NCBI GenBank assembly: GCA_029718625.1
Contig: JAINUF010000034.1
Span: 405,001 to 469,000 of the forward strand
Source: Synaphobranchus kaupii
Taxonomy: Eukaryota; Chordata; Actinopteri; Anguilliformes; Synaphobranchidae
DNA: 64,000 nucleotides
Direction: 5' to 3'
Numbering within the stretch: position 1 is the stretch's first letter; each line of letters begins with the position of its first letter. Below, piece after piece: positions 11,481 to 23,838 of this stretch. The position numbers were made by a program, and so were the translations under genes. The notes beneath the pieces were generated by a model, which worked only from the letters and a program-made list of their open reading frames with translations, did not search any database and had not been told where the DNA came from.

Positions 11481-12741
11481 GTAAGCATTTGCTATTATTC
11501 GCATTTATTTTGTTTATCGCTTAGTTATCTCAGCAAGAGACATATTTAGCCTACTGGTGAACATATGATCTTTCTAGAACACACAGCAGGTCGAAACGAC
11601 TGCATGCGTAGCCGGCTGTAGCTCCCGGGTTTGCAGTTCTTTTTTATGTACATTGCTGTGGAATGTCGGCACAGTAACCCCCGCCGGCCCGCCCCCCACC
11701 AACCTCTACACAAAAACATCCTTACGCACACAGACACAAAGCGACGCATCTTAATGTAAATGCACACCGTGTGTGGACGTGCTTTTCATTGTGCGTGTTT
11801 TCTGCGTACGCGCGTAAGGTCAGTGAACAGCTGGACCTCACGGTCTGATGATTTGAGAATACGCGGCCTTGTACGACACTCTTTTACAGCAACAAGTATG
11901 ACCTGCTCATTGACGACAGGATCGAATGTAGGCTACACGACGGACGTTCAAAGATCCGGTATTCCCCTCCTAATTATGGACGCATCGGCGATTGGTGTTG
12001 CAAAGGATGCATTGGACCACTTTTGATGTTTTTGAAGGGGGGTGTTGCTGCAACGCCATGACTTTGCAAGTTGGGTAGACAGCACTGAAATTTACTCACA
12101 GTTAACAGCAAAGAAGGTGTTGAAGGTTTTGTGGGCACCCATTGACTTTGAGGAAGAAAAGAAAGAAATGTGATTTAATTAAAATGGGGAAAAGATGAAC
12201 ATTCCATCAGTTTCTCACCACTTTACAGAGGAAATTGAAGAAGCAACTTGACCTTGAGATCTGATTCCATTTTTTCCTTTCATTTGAGAAATTATAGTTC
12301 ACATATTTCCATGATTGTGTATAGTCACAGTAACTGTCTGAGAAAGACAGGGCAGGGGCAGGGTGCTCTTTGATACGGACAGGCTGTATCCATGGCACAA
12401 TGAGCTGCTATAGGGTTTGATTCAGTCAACCGTGCACAATGATAATGGCTATGACAGCTAGCCTTACAATGACGTATCTTGGACACAAATGGCAATGCAA
12501 GCAGCAAACGAGTGTGTCTGCCATGGGCTCTGCAGACGTAAGCCCGTCCTGGTGAAACCGAGCTTCTGCACAAAAGCCCTCATTAAGCATGGTGGTGAAA
12601 CTGGCAGTTCTTCAGAAACAAGGTGGACGTGAGTGTTGCAGTCGGCCAACATCGTCTTGGGTACAGGGCCATGGGCAGGTGCCGCTTGCAAAGCCAGTGG
12701 ATGTACCATTGGGTCCTGGTCAGTTATCGCTAACCTTAAAG

Positions 12742-12948
12742 CTGGGCATCTCAAACTCCAGTCCTGCAGGGCAGCAGTGCTTGCTGGTTTATGTGGTTCT
12801 TTTTCATTTCAGCAGCTAGTTTAGGCCTTGGAGGAAGGTGTGTACATGCTTCAGGTAACCTGTTTACAGTAAAACTCTTGAGTACTGAAACGCAAAAAAA
12901 ACAGCAGTCAATATTGCAACTCTCTAGGAGCAGAGCTTGAGATCCCTG
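12742..12948. mobile_element. hAT-like MITE
   Basis: The ends are imperfect inverted repeats (CTGGGCATCTCAAACTCC at the left; complement CAGGGATCTCAAGCTCTG at the right). The inner order (CTCCAGTCCTGCAGGGC..., GCAGCTAGTTTAG) is typical of a common vertebrate hAT-derived MITE. No clean target duplication was found. It lies in stim2 intron 1. Confidence 0.6.
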
Positions 12949-14450
12949 CTTTGAGCTATTGTTACCATGCTATGTGTAGCATTTGCACCTGTATGGCATG
13001 TCTTCCACGGCAGAGACAACACTGGAAGGAGGGACACTGGTTCATCCTGATTTTGCCCTTTTTATTTTTGCTCATTTTTATAGCTGAATTTCTCAAGTTA
13101 AAATCCGCTTTTAAATGCTGTCTGGAATGTGTCATTTTCATGCTTAATTTACAAGCACAGATGGCTTCACAAAACCCAAAATAAGAGGAGCTATGATATA
13201 GGCTAATCATTGTGTTTTGGTATGAAGAACAATTCATTTTGATTGGTTTAAAAAAAATAAATAAAAAAAGCAATATAACTGAAAATAACAATGACGGCTC
13301 ATTGTAACTCCACCCTAAGGCTTGCGAAGCCTCGCTCTCCCATCGCTACTTTTATCTGGCCCTGGTCCTAGAAAAGGGCACCTGACCACCTGTATACTTA
13401 TTCAGGAAAAATGTAAAGCCCATGTAAATCACACGCAGTGATATCTCCAGGAAGCAGTGGCCCGTACTGGCTGAGTGTCGTGTAGCACAACGATAGAGAA
13501 CCACTTAGCAATTGTAGGTGGATGCCTTCGAAGCCATTGGGATGACTCGGTGTTATGGAATTAGGTTTTTGTACAGATGTCACGTTTAACCGCGGGATGT
13601 CGACAGCTTTCGTGAATAATTGTATCTGAAGAGAGAGATTACGGAAAGCTGTTAGGATGATGTGTACCTATAGTGCTTAATCTTCTTAGTCTGAATATGT
13701 CATAGCGTTTGAGAGCTGGAACAACTCATGCAATTATACAACAATGCAGTCAGTGTCCCCGCCCTACAAGCTTGCCCCTGTTAGAGGAGTAAGGCAGAGG
13801 GAGCCATGTTGTGGCTGTAACTTATACTCAGTTACTTTTGTAAGTGAGTGCTGAAGTTTCTCAGATCTGTGTCTAGGCCTATATCACAAAGTTCGGTGGT
13901 CAGTGAAATTAATTAAATATATTTGGCAACACTTTCTATTCAGGGTTTACATAGGAGTTACATAAAGCCTTTATAAGCACTGCATAAATCTTCATAAACG
14001 CTCATGTCAGTTGACACTGTGTAAGAGGTGCTGTGTCACCATGCATATTATAAGAGACATATGAAATACCATGATTTGTTATATTATGCTAGCATCACTT
14101 ATGAAATGGATAGGGACTCTGCACACTCTAAGATTGCCGACTGGTATATGCATAACGGTTTTATGGTGTGGTTATGTTGGCGTTCCTGGGTTTACCTTTT
14201 TCAAGGAAATTAATACTTGCAGGAATTTGTTATTCAAAATTAATGATAATGCTCCACAGTATTTTGATTGAATGCAGTCTTAGGTTTTCATGCAACTGAC
14301 TGACTAACTAACTTTCAAACCATCTGGTTAATGCAAAAATCTTCTGTTTTGTTCCAGTGATATAGTCCCAATAATGTTGGAATTTCCTGCTTAGCAGATG
14401 AGTATAGCATCTGTCCTTTGAGCTAAAGGTCGCGAGTTTTGAACCCAGAC

Positions 14451-14528
<78 letters not shown>

Positions 14529-17383
14529 TGCGCGTGCGCGTGTATAGTCTGTGTATTTGTTTCGCCCTGTGTGTTTACACAGGAATCGTTTCAAAGCTTG
14601 TGCCACAGAAACCCCCACACAAAGCTGGGCCGTAGTATAGCAAGCAGTTAAGTCCTTTGGCTAAAGTGGGGACAGCGCATAGAAAAGGGCTTTGGATTAT
14701 TTTATTTAACCGCAGAGAAAATCATCCCTTGCTTTGGAAACCATGTGAGGCTTGCGGCAGTCCCTACCCACAATCCCATTTGTGTGCAGACATGGCTGTG
14801 GTCAAGTGGACGAGCCATGTCCAGTTCACCAACCCTAGCGTTTTCTCATTCATGAAGAGGCTCTCTGGTTTAGAAAAATTCAGGATTTAAAGTGAAATGA
14901 AACCAAGGGACAGAGAAGATCTGGGAGCATGCACACGTACATACACGCACGCACACACATATTCCCAATGAAATGGTGCAGGAGAAGAGTGTTTCACACC
15001 ATCACTCTCTCTGGGTTTGTATCATTCTTTTTCAACTGAAAAGCTCTTGTCATTTTGCTCTGGAAAAATATAAATAGAAAAATAGTCCAAGCTTAAGTCC
15101 TTGGGCTAAGAGAAATAAGGGATAGTTTGTTTAAGGTTGCTTTAATGCTGCTGTTTGTTTGAGATGGCTATGGAATATCAGGTGTTTAATTGGAGGACTC
15201 CTGAAAGTAGGCCTACTCAAGACTACCACAGTATCTGAGGTATCACCCCACTTCCTCCTTATTCACAGGTATTTACATTAGTAGGATGGCTGCTGGTTCA
15301 GTAGCTACTGATTATTGCTATGCCAAAAAATGACATCATAAAAAAAACTCCTAAGTAAATCTTAAGTGAATACTAAATTCCAGAAGGGCCTATGGTTTAA
15401 TTGCTGGCCGCAATAATGGTTGTCAAGCATGGAGCGGGTTCAATCTAAAAGTATGCAGCAGGTTCAGTCTCAATACAATGACCTTTTCTTTATACATTTT
15501 TAGTGACAAATGCAGTATTACATTTTTGATTATTAGGAATCATAAGTTGCAGTGTGTGTTTACTGAAGGTTTTTTGTCCATTGGTTCAGAAATACTTGCT
15601 CTACATGTATGCTCTAAAATACAAAACAAACATAAAGATCTGACAAGGTCACAGTACATTCAGAATATTTTGCAGTGCATTTGGGTAATAATGGCTCCCA
15701 CAGGCCTGCTGGAAATACATTTCAAACGGAGTCCAATAAGAAAACATTTTTGCTTTGTTTGTCTTTGTTTTTATGTGCTAGCTACTTTGAAAGGCCTAAT
15801 CCTCATCGCGTATTTCATGTGCGATTGAATACATACACATCCCAAAGTAATGTGTCCTTTGAAAGGATCACCCTGAGGGTCTGAGCTCTCATGAAGTAAT
15901 GGAAGGTGCAGGGTCACTGCTTTTCTCAAAGGGCCCCCTTTCACCCCAGAAAGGGTTAAATCTTTTTACTCTTCCTGTGTATAAGGTCAGTATCCATCAG
16001 TCTGCCCTGCCAGACATTTTTTTCGTCACGCTAGGGGCACATGCTAGTAATTGTTTTGTCACCTAAAGGTAACAAGATGTAGCTAGTGTATTTTTCTAGC
16101 ACTTAGACCCCCTTCACAAACAATCCCAGAATGACACAGGATATTGAACATGGGCTTGACCCGCTTTTGACCCTTTCACACCACACTATGGTCACAGATA
16201 AGTCCCGGGTCATTGCCATTCACACAAGACCCGTGCCCGCAAGTTTACTTTAGTACATGTTCCGTTTTTCCCTGATAATACAGCTAGTTTTGTAGCCAGC
16301 TGGCTAGTGGATGCAACGTAGCCTAGTTTGCCATTACACTGGCTTAACCCTGCATGTCAACTCCTGAATCGGTAGCCCAGTGTGCTCTAAATATTGAAAA
16401 TGCTTTTAGGTAAAAACTGTCACAAAACGTTTTAAGTAACATTTTCAACTCAATTCATGCTTGTGTGACCAGAGCCTGCTATATGGGTCTGCAAGTCAAC
16501 ATGGACCGTAACAGACCCTCCTACCACTGTGAATGTTGGTACAGGACCTGCAGTGTAAATGTCTCATGATCTCTGACCACAGCTTTCCTGTCAGGGTGTA
16601 ATGCAGTCACAAATGCTAGCCTTTTGTTTCACTCTGCTAAGTAGTGTAAGTGTATGAATTGTGGAGTTTTTAATGGTCAAGATGATTTACTTTATACTTT
16701 TTGTTACATTTAACTGAATAAAATATAGGTAGGTTCATTAGTAATGAGTACATTCCAAACAGCTGGTGTGAGAAACGTCCCTCTGTGTGCGTCTCCACAT
16801 TAGCTTTGGCTCTGTGACGATGTGGAAGGAGGGTGGGTGCTGTTGGCTGGTGCCAGTAGCACTGTGAACGTGAATTTCCTCATGTTTAATGGGTTTGTGT
16901 ATTTTGTTTGTTTAGCGTTTCAACAAACACGCTCGCTCAAGGCAAACACAGAGAATGCCAGAGGAATCGCCCTGGGGCAGGGGGCGCGGGTGGGGGGGGT
17001 GGCACCACTCCAGTCAGCCTCGGCGAAATCTCATCATTTCAACTTTTATTTTCTCTGAAAGCACACAGCCCGACGGGGGTTTGTGTCCTTCACTGCAAAT
17101 AAAGTGCACAGCTCAAATGTTAAGTTAACATTTAAGACGGGGGGGGGGGGACACAGTACTTTGTAGTGAAGTTTCCCTGTTCTTCTTCCTTCCTGTGAAT
17201 TAAATTCACCATTACAACCAGTGGATCCTGAAGGGTGGCCTACATTGCAAAGGATTTTTTTCAGTCCCGTAACAGCTCTTGACCTCCTAGTTGAACTTTG
17301 CATTTTGCCCCCAGATACTTTACATCATGAGTGAGAGAGTAAAAGTGAGGCCACACTTTCCCTCGTGTAAACAGCACATGGCT
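12949..17383. other. stim2 intron 1 segment without recognisable gene
   Basis: This is intronic. It contains a GT microsatellite at 14452-14524, preceded by a tRNA-like SINE head relic (about 14392-14448, ...GTCGCGAGTTTTGAACCC), a repeat-like stretch near 13925-14040 (GGCAACACTTTCTATTCAGG), a short run of acaca repeats near 14940 and a G12 run near 17140. I see no exon with supporting splice sites and a family match. Confidence 0.6.
14452..14524. repeat. (GT)n microsatellite
   Basis: About 36 uninterrupted GT units, followed by GCGCGTGCGCGTGCGCGTG, a potential Z-DNA-forming tract. It lies directly after a tRNA-like SINE relic. Confidence 0.97.
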
Positions 17384-17735
17384 GGGGGGTGTCTCGGTAG
17401 CGTAGCCTGTAGAGCACTGTCCACATGGTCATTGCGAGCCGCGGCCTTTGTCGCATGTCTTCCCCTCTCTCACGCTCCCCATTCTTCCTGTCTCTCTACC
17501 AGGGTGTGAAATTAACACCCGCCACTGGCCAAATGCTGGTAAAATTTTGATTGTGGCTGGTAAGATTTTTACTGTAAGCAGCCACTTTGGCCGGTAACCA
17601 ACCATGTTGTGTTATATTGTAAAAGGTAATGCGGCTGGTAAAATGTTGAAAATGGCTGTTGATTTTTAGAATCCATACCCTGCTCTCTACACTGCTTTCC
17701 AATAAAAAATCAGAAAGTGCCGTTAAAATAAAAAA
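17384..17735 (+). repeat. tRNA-derived SINE split by a MITE
   Basis: The head (GGTGTCTCGGTAGCGTAGCC, with GCGAGCCGCGGCC near the B box) and body (GTCGCATGTCTTCCCCTCTC, TCTTCCTGTCTCTCTAC) run to 17499. The typical 3' part of this fish SINE (ACTGCTTTCCAATAAA, ..AAGTGCCGTTAAAATAAA) resumes at 17683-17735 after an inserted hAT MITE. It is a second SINE family, distinct from the L2-tailed one. Confidence 0.7.
17500..17682. mobile_element. 183-bp hAT-type MITE with perfect 8-bp TSD
   Basis: The ends are CAGGGTGTG and the complement CAGGGTATG. The octamer CTCTCTAC occurs exactly on both sides (17492-17499 and 17683-17690), the hallmark of hAT insertion. The element interrupts a SINE. It has no coding capacity. 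Confidence 0.82.
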
Positions 17736-18710
17736 AGAAAAGAAAACGCGTGGCTTTGTGTACAGGCACTGCTCTGCAGTTGACGCATTCGCAGTGCCTG
17801 CACAGATGTACTCTGCCTCTGGATCACTTCACCATAACCATGCCTTTGTGTGATTGTACAAGCTTCTCTATCTTGCCCATTTGTGGAAAGAGCGTTAAAT
17901 AAAGAGTGCTGTGAACACACCGGCGGGCTTAGCTCCTCCAGGATAAGATGGCGTACCGCGCTGGACCTTTGAATCGGTGAATGAGCCACATTGTTCTGTT
18001 TGTGTGCCTCGTCGTGGGATGCATGCATGCATGACAGAACTGTGCACTCTGGCTTGCTTTTTTTGCTTTCAGGAATCACAATGGAAAGAAAAAAAAAAAA
18101 GAAAGAAAATGATGTCACTTCAAGCTGTAATTGTGAATTTTGTGAAAAATATTTTCACTGTCAGGGTCTCCGTTGACTCTAACACTTGATTTTTCGCAGA
18201 AGAAGATGTGGAAGTCCCTGGCAGGTTCCTGCAGCAGCACAGGCTACCTGGGGTTTCAGCAGGGTTTTATTTTAGTTTTATCAATTTTTGTTTAAGCCAT
18301 TCTCGTTGCTCAAGTGATGTACATTTATAGACTGAAAGAAATAACATATGAAAGCAGTAAGAGGGTTAAATATCGAGGCGAGTGTCTCAAAGTTCTGTTT
18401 TTGTGCAGTATACCGGGCTATTTTTCAGCACACTTGTTGGCTATTTTTGTCTGTTTTTGATTGGGCCTTTAGTTATTTTGGTCTCAAGGACCTGGCAACC
18501 CCGGTGTGTAGTCAGCAGGTCTGAATTGGACGTGTGTGCTGGTGAAATGCTTCCCCCACCCTCCCCTACACCCTTGCACGCACACATTGAGATTTAGCTC
18601 CACGTTGGCACACCCTTGCACACACAGTTTGAGATTTAGCTCCACAGTGGCTACCCCTCATTCAAAAAAGCATTCAGTGCAGTTAGCCTAGAATGTCAGA
18701 ATTGTACAAT

Positions 18711-19764
18711 GACAGTGTCAGAATATTAGAATGATGGAGTGGCAACATATTAGCATGATAGATTGGCAGACTGTTAGAATGATGGAGTGGCAGACTATTA
18801 GAATGATGGAGTGGCAGACTATTAGAATGATGGATTGGCAGACTTTTAGAATGACGGAGTGGCAGAATATTAGAATGACGGAGTAGCAGACTATTAGAAT
18901 GATGGAGTGGCAGACTATTAGAATGACGGATTGGCAGAATATTAGAATGATGGAGTGGCAGAATATTAGCATGACGGAGTGGCAGAATATTAGCATGACG
19001 GAGTGGCAGAATATTAGCATGACGGAGTGGCAGACTATTAGAATGACGGAGTGGCAGACTATTAGAATGACGGAGTGGCAGAATATTATAATGACGGAGT
19101 GGCGGACTATTATAATGACGGAGTGGCGGACTATTAGAATGACGGAGTGGCGGACTATTAGAATGACGGAGTGGCGGACTATTAGAATGACGGAGTGGCG
19201 GACTATTAGAATGACGGAGTGGCGGACTATTAGAATGACGGAGTGGCGGACTGTTAGAATGACGGAGTGGCGGACTATTAGAATGACGGAGTGGCGGACT
19301 ATTAGAATGACGGAGTGGCAGAATATTAGAATGACGGAGTGGCAGACTATTAGAATGACGGAGTGGCGGACTGTTATAATGACGGAGTGGCGGACTATTA
19401 GAATGACGGAGTGGCGGACTATTCGAATGACGGAGTGGCGGACTGTTAGAATGACGGAGTGGCGGACTGTTAGAATGACGGAATGGCGGACTGTTAGAAT
19501 GACGGAATGGCGGACTGTTAGAATGACGGAGTGGCGGACTGTTAGAATGACGGAGTGGCGGACTGTTAGAATGACGGAGTGGCGGACTGTTAGAATGACG
19601 GAGTGGCGGACTGTTAGAATGACGGAGTGGCGGACTGTTAGAATGACGGAGTGGCGGGCTGTTAGAATGACGGAATGGCGGACTGTTAGAATGACGGAGT
19701 GGCGGACTGTTAGTATGACGGAGTGGCAGAATATTAGAATGACGGAGTGGCAGAATGTTAGTGT
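18711..19764. repeat. 24-bp minisatellite, about 44 units
   Basis: The unit is GACGGAGTGG-CGGACTATTAGAAT and variants (ATGG for ACGG, CAGAATATT or CGGACTGTT for CGGACTATT). Because 24 is a multiple of three and the unit lacks stops in some frames, long spurious frames open on both strands (18899-19861 +, 18718-19803 -). Variants are clustered: the left third is rich in GATGG/CAGA units and the right half in CGGACTGTT units. It is located in stim2 intron 1. Confidence 0.97.
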
Positions 19765-22062
19765 GACACTGTGGGCAAATGCATTGCTGACATTGAAAAG
19801 CACTACAAAAAATTCAGCATTCTGTGCAGCCGTATTCCTTGCAGTTGTGTCAATGGAATAGCATTAGAGTCATCTCAAGAAGAACCAGATACTCTTTGCT
19901 TTTGTCCTGAATAAATACCTTTTTAAAGATGTCTGTCCATTTTTTTCTTGATCTTTCCTGAAGCTAAAGGCTTTCTTTACATGTACAGAATCCTGGCACA
20001 GAACAGGAAATCAGTAAAACTGGGACTCGCTGGACTTCCTGCTGCGTGAGTCCTGTGGTAACCTGGACCTTGTGGACCCGGTTAGCGGAAATCGGCGTGC
20101 AGCTGGTGCACCGTCAGGTGTTGATCCTGGATTAGCTGTCACTTTTCTCTCCTTGACTTCCCCCTCCGGCGGAAATCCCTGGAAAGTCACTCGGATGCCG
20201 AACTGCGGCTGGCGTTTCAGGTGCGGGAGTGCCTCCGTTCTGGGCTATTATAGGATGGGAAGATGGGAGGTGATAATGCAACGCTTGGACAGGACAACAG
20301 AGGGAAGGAAGTTTATGCCTTGGAATGCTGTCCTTCAGCGGAGGGTATTACAGATCTGTCTGTGTGTGTGTGTGTGTGTGTGTCCTTGTGTGTGTCAGCT
20401 GAAAGTGAAGAATCTCACGGCTCGCTGTAACTCATTTGCCCCATGCTCAGCCCACTTTGAAGTGAACAGTCCTATCTTGCTTGTTGCACATGGGTGGGCT
20501 CAGTGGTAGTAATCCACTCATTTGTCCTCGAGCTTCTTTTACGTTTTATATAAAAGTTCAGTAAGTACTTGAAAAAAATTAACCCCAGTGAAACGCATTA
20601 CACAACAAGTAGACAGTCTTTATGATAATGACTGGTAAATACAGTTCCACCCAGATTCCCTGGGATTTGGTTCTCTTGTAAAACACCCTAAGGTGCCTTT
20701 AAGGGATAGTAAAAGTCCGGAGCTAAATGTTTAATGGGTATGATAAAAATGAAAACAATAAACATTCTTAATTACTATACTTTGATGCTTTATAAATGTG
20801 AACAGGTTTTACAGAGTTAGTACTGAAGTGAGAATTATAGCCTACTGCAGGAGAAACTGATTTGGTGTCGTCCGCCCACTCATTAGTGTGCTTATTAATG
20901 AACGGGCGGGTTTAATGAGTGACCAGGTGTGAGGTGGACTTTTACATGGTCGCCCCAGTGACGATGCCAGCTCACCCAAGCATCACGTACGCACGTTCCC
21001 TTTACACTTAAACTTCTTCATAATTAAACATGAAAGAGTCTAGCCTACATAAATTTCTGCTAGCCTTTAATTCCTCTGGGACGAAAGGGCAACGCTTAGC
21101 TGGTTCCTTTTTTCGAAGGCCGACTCATTCCGCGCACGGTTTCCCCGGTAATGAGTTCCGCGGATCAGAAGTGGGATACAGCCGCCGCGTTCGCCGCTAA
21201 TGAGGAGAGACGGCGGTTCAGCACTCACGAGCGGGAGGCTACGGGAAAGCCGCTTCTTGGCCGCTAGTCCGTCGGTCTTCCCACGTTTTTCTTTTTTTAA
21301 ACGGAGACTCACTTTAGCATGCTTTTGCAGTTTGTCAGCTTTTAACCGGTAAACGAGCAGTGAGGTTATTCCGGTAACTGAGGTCACCCAGCACAGGCAG
21401 TTTCAGCTCATGTTTTAGCCATTTCTGTGATGTTTAAGCAGCACTTTTCTTTTTCTGCTGAAGGCACGTTCCTGTTCTGTGCCTAAACTTATAGGAATGT
21501 GATGCGCCCTTTTAAAAACTTATTTAAAGGAAGTCACATTACATTATTGACTGAAGAACAATTACTGTCAAAGAGTAACACCCTAATATATCACACATTG
21601 TGCTCTTTGTGTAATTAGATATGTACTGGGACTATGAAGGTTCCTCGCTTTAATGCACGTGTCACTCGTGATTTATTAAGCATTCAGAGAGACGCCTTAG
21701 ATGTGTGTTGTGCACAGAACATTCCTTTCTTCCGTGCTGTGTTTCAGGAGTGGCACCTGATTGCTACAGCGGCCTAGATTCTGCTGACTGACTGTTAAGT
21801 GAAACAGACGAGGGTCTCCCTGTCCACCGTATAAAGTTTAATGTCGCCCGCAGGCACCAGATGCAATCAAAATGGCCGCTGGTGAAGTTCAGGCTGCTAA
21901 CATGATACTTGATGGTGAGCTCTGAGCTGGATCTGGCTGGGTTCCAGTGCCTGGAGCTAGGGTTCTAGTTTGACAGGAGGAGGAAGGGGGACTGCTGAGA
22001 ACTTCTACACTGTTAGCTTGGAGCATGAAATAATAGTGATGTCAAAATAATATTTGGACTAA
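19765..22062. other. stim2 intron 1 segment, nothing recognised
   Basis: Apart from a short GT run near 20361-20392, I see no repeat with defined ends and no exon candidate. The stretch around 21100-21300 is GC-richer than its surroundings, but carries no convincing gene structure. Confidence 0.55.
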
Positions 22063-23331
22063 AGGATGGAATTTCTCTTTTTTTCTGTTTAGGGAGCTAG
22101 AATGCTACACGCTTGCTGTACTGTGCAAAAGAATGCATGTTTCTATGCATATGCACAAACATACGCACACACATACACACTCCTATAAACGAGTGCTCGA
22201 TATGAGATGGATAATGTGCACAAATTGCACTGTGGAGAGTGCACGGTGGAGAGTGTGCTCGGTGTGCACAGTGGAGACAGTGCACGGTGTGCACAGTGGA
22301 GAGAGTGCACGGTGGAGAGTGTGCTGATTGGAGAGTGCACGGTGGAGAGTGCTCAGTGTGCACAGTGGAGAGAGTGCACGGTGGAGAGTGTGCACATTGG
22401 AGAGTGCACAGTGGAGAGTGTGCTCGGTGTACACAGTGGAGAGAGTGCACGGTGGAGAGTGTGCTCATTGGAGAGTGCACAGTGGAGAGAGCGCACGGTG
22501 GAGAGTGTGCTCGGTGTGCACAGTGGAGAGAGTGCACGGTGGAGAGTGTGCTCATTGGAGAGTGCACCGTGGAGAGAGCGCACGGTGGAGAGTGTGCTCG
22601 GTGTGCACAGTGGAGAGAGTGCACGGTGGAGAGTGTGCTCATTGGAGAGTGCACAGTGGAGAGAGTGGTGTTTCTGTCCTTAAACATCCTGCTGACACAG
22701 GGAGAGGATAGACGAGGATGGAATTTATCTCTTTTTCTGTTTAGGGAGCTAGAATGCTACACGCTTGCTGTACTGTGCAAAAGAATGCATGTTTCTATGC
22801 ATATGCACAAACATACGCACACACATACAAACGAGTGCTCGATATTAGATGGATAATGTGCACAAATTGCACTGTGGAGAGTGCACGGTGGAGAGTGTGC
22901 TCGGTGTGCACAGTGGAGAGAGTGCACGGTGTGCACAGTGGAGAGAGTGCACGGTGGAGAGTGTGCTCGGTGGAGAGTGTGCTGATTGGAGAGTGCACAG
23001 TGGAGAGTGCTCAGTGTGCACAGTGGAGAGTGCTCAGTGTGCACAGTGGAGAGAGTGCACGGTGGAGAGTGTGCACATTGGAGAGTGCACAGTGGAGAGA
23101 GTGCACGGTGGAGAGTGTGCTCATTGGAGAGTGCACGGTGGAGAGTGCTCAGTGTGCACAGTGGAGAGAGCGCACGGTGGAGAGTGTGCTCGGTGTGCAC
23201 AGTGGAGAGAGTGCACGGTGGAGAGTGTGCTCATTGGAGAGTGCACGGTGAAGAGTGTGCTCGGTGTGCACAGTGGAGAGAGTGGTGTTTCTGTCCTTAA
23301 ACATCCTGCTGACACAGGGAGAGGATAGACG
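22063..23331. repeat. Tandemly duplicated GTGCAC-rich minisatellite block
   Basis: Two copies (22063-22714 and 22715-23331) begin with AGGATGGAATTT, share about 145 bp of unique leader (GAATGCTACACGCTTGCTGT...), a minisatellite core and the exit sequence GTGGTGTTTCTGTCCTTAAA to GAGGATAGACG. The core mixes short units such as GTGCACGGTGGAGAGTGTGC, TCGGTGTGCACAGTGGAGAG and TCATTGGAGAGTGCAC. Copy 2 has a rearranged unit order and is 35 bp shorter. Long reading frames on both strands here are artefacts of the repeat. Confidence 0.95.
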
Positions 23332-23719
23332 GACTGAAACGGGACTCCAATTCGGTGGGCTTCCCGATGGCTCTTCTGTATTCCCATCCTAAAGGACAGG
23401 GGCGCTGGCCACATTTCCAGGCTAGGTGTGCATGGTAGGGAAGGGGAGAGAGGAGCAGGGCGGAGCAGGGTGTTGGACTGTTGTGACCTGTTGCCCTCCT
23501 CAGACTGCTGCCGGAGATGGTGTGGATTTCTCAGGCATACCACAGTGGGTCTGTACAGGAGTGGAGATATGCACACACTCTCAAAGAGCAGAGGTGTGTG
23601 TGCTTTCTACTCTCGGAATGAAGGTGTGTGTGTCTGTCTGTCTCATGCCATGATGTCCTTTAGGTCCGCGCAGACCCTGCAGATGTCCGTATGCATACTT
23701 TTTTTGCAGACTATGAATT

Positions 23720-23838
23720 AGCCTTAATGGATATGGAACTGTAACTGAGGTTGTAGGTTTGGTTCCTTGTATGTGGTAATATAAGCTATGTGAGTTGATC
23801 TGTTTAAGAGTATCTGCTAAATGCCAACACGTAATGAG
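23720..23838 (+). repeat. Diverged L2-tailed SINE
   Basis: A tRNA-like part (TGGAACTGTAACTGAGGTTG, GTAGGTTTGGTTCC) is followed by a tail related to GGATAAGAGCGTCTGCTAAATGCC (here TGTTTAAGAGTATCTGCTAAATGCC). The central body is shortened. Confidence 0.6.

Noticed and set aside
18711..19764. CRISPR-like array
   Set aside because: Units are contiguous with no unique spacers, in a vertebrate intron.
18718..19861. Long open frames on both strands (361 and 320 codons) as possible repeat proteins
   Set aside because: They are fully explained by a 24-bp tandem repeat without stops. No start context, splice structure or known family supports translation.
22097..23576. Several overlapping frames of 65-205 codons rich in Cys, His and Trp
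   Set aside because: All fall in the duplicated GTGCAC minisatellite. Several frames on both strands are open simultaneously, which is typical of short-period repeats.
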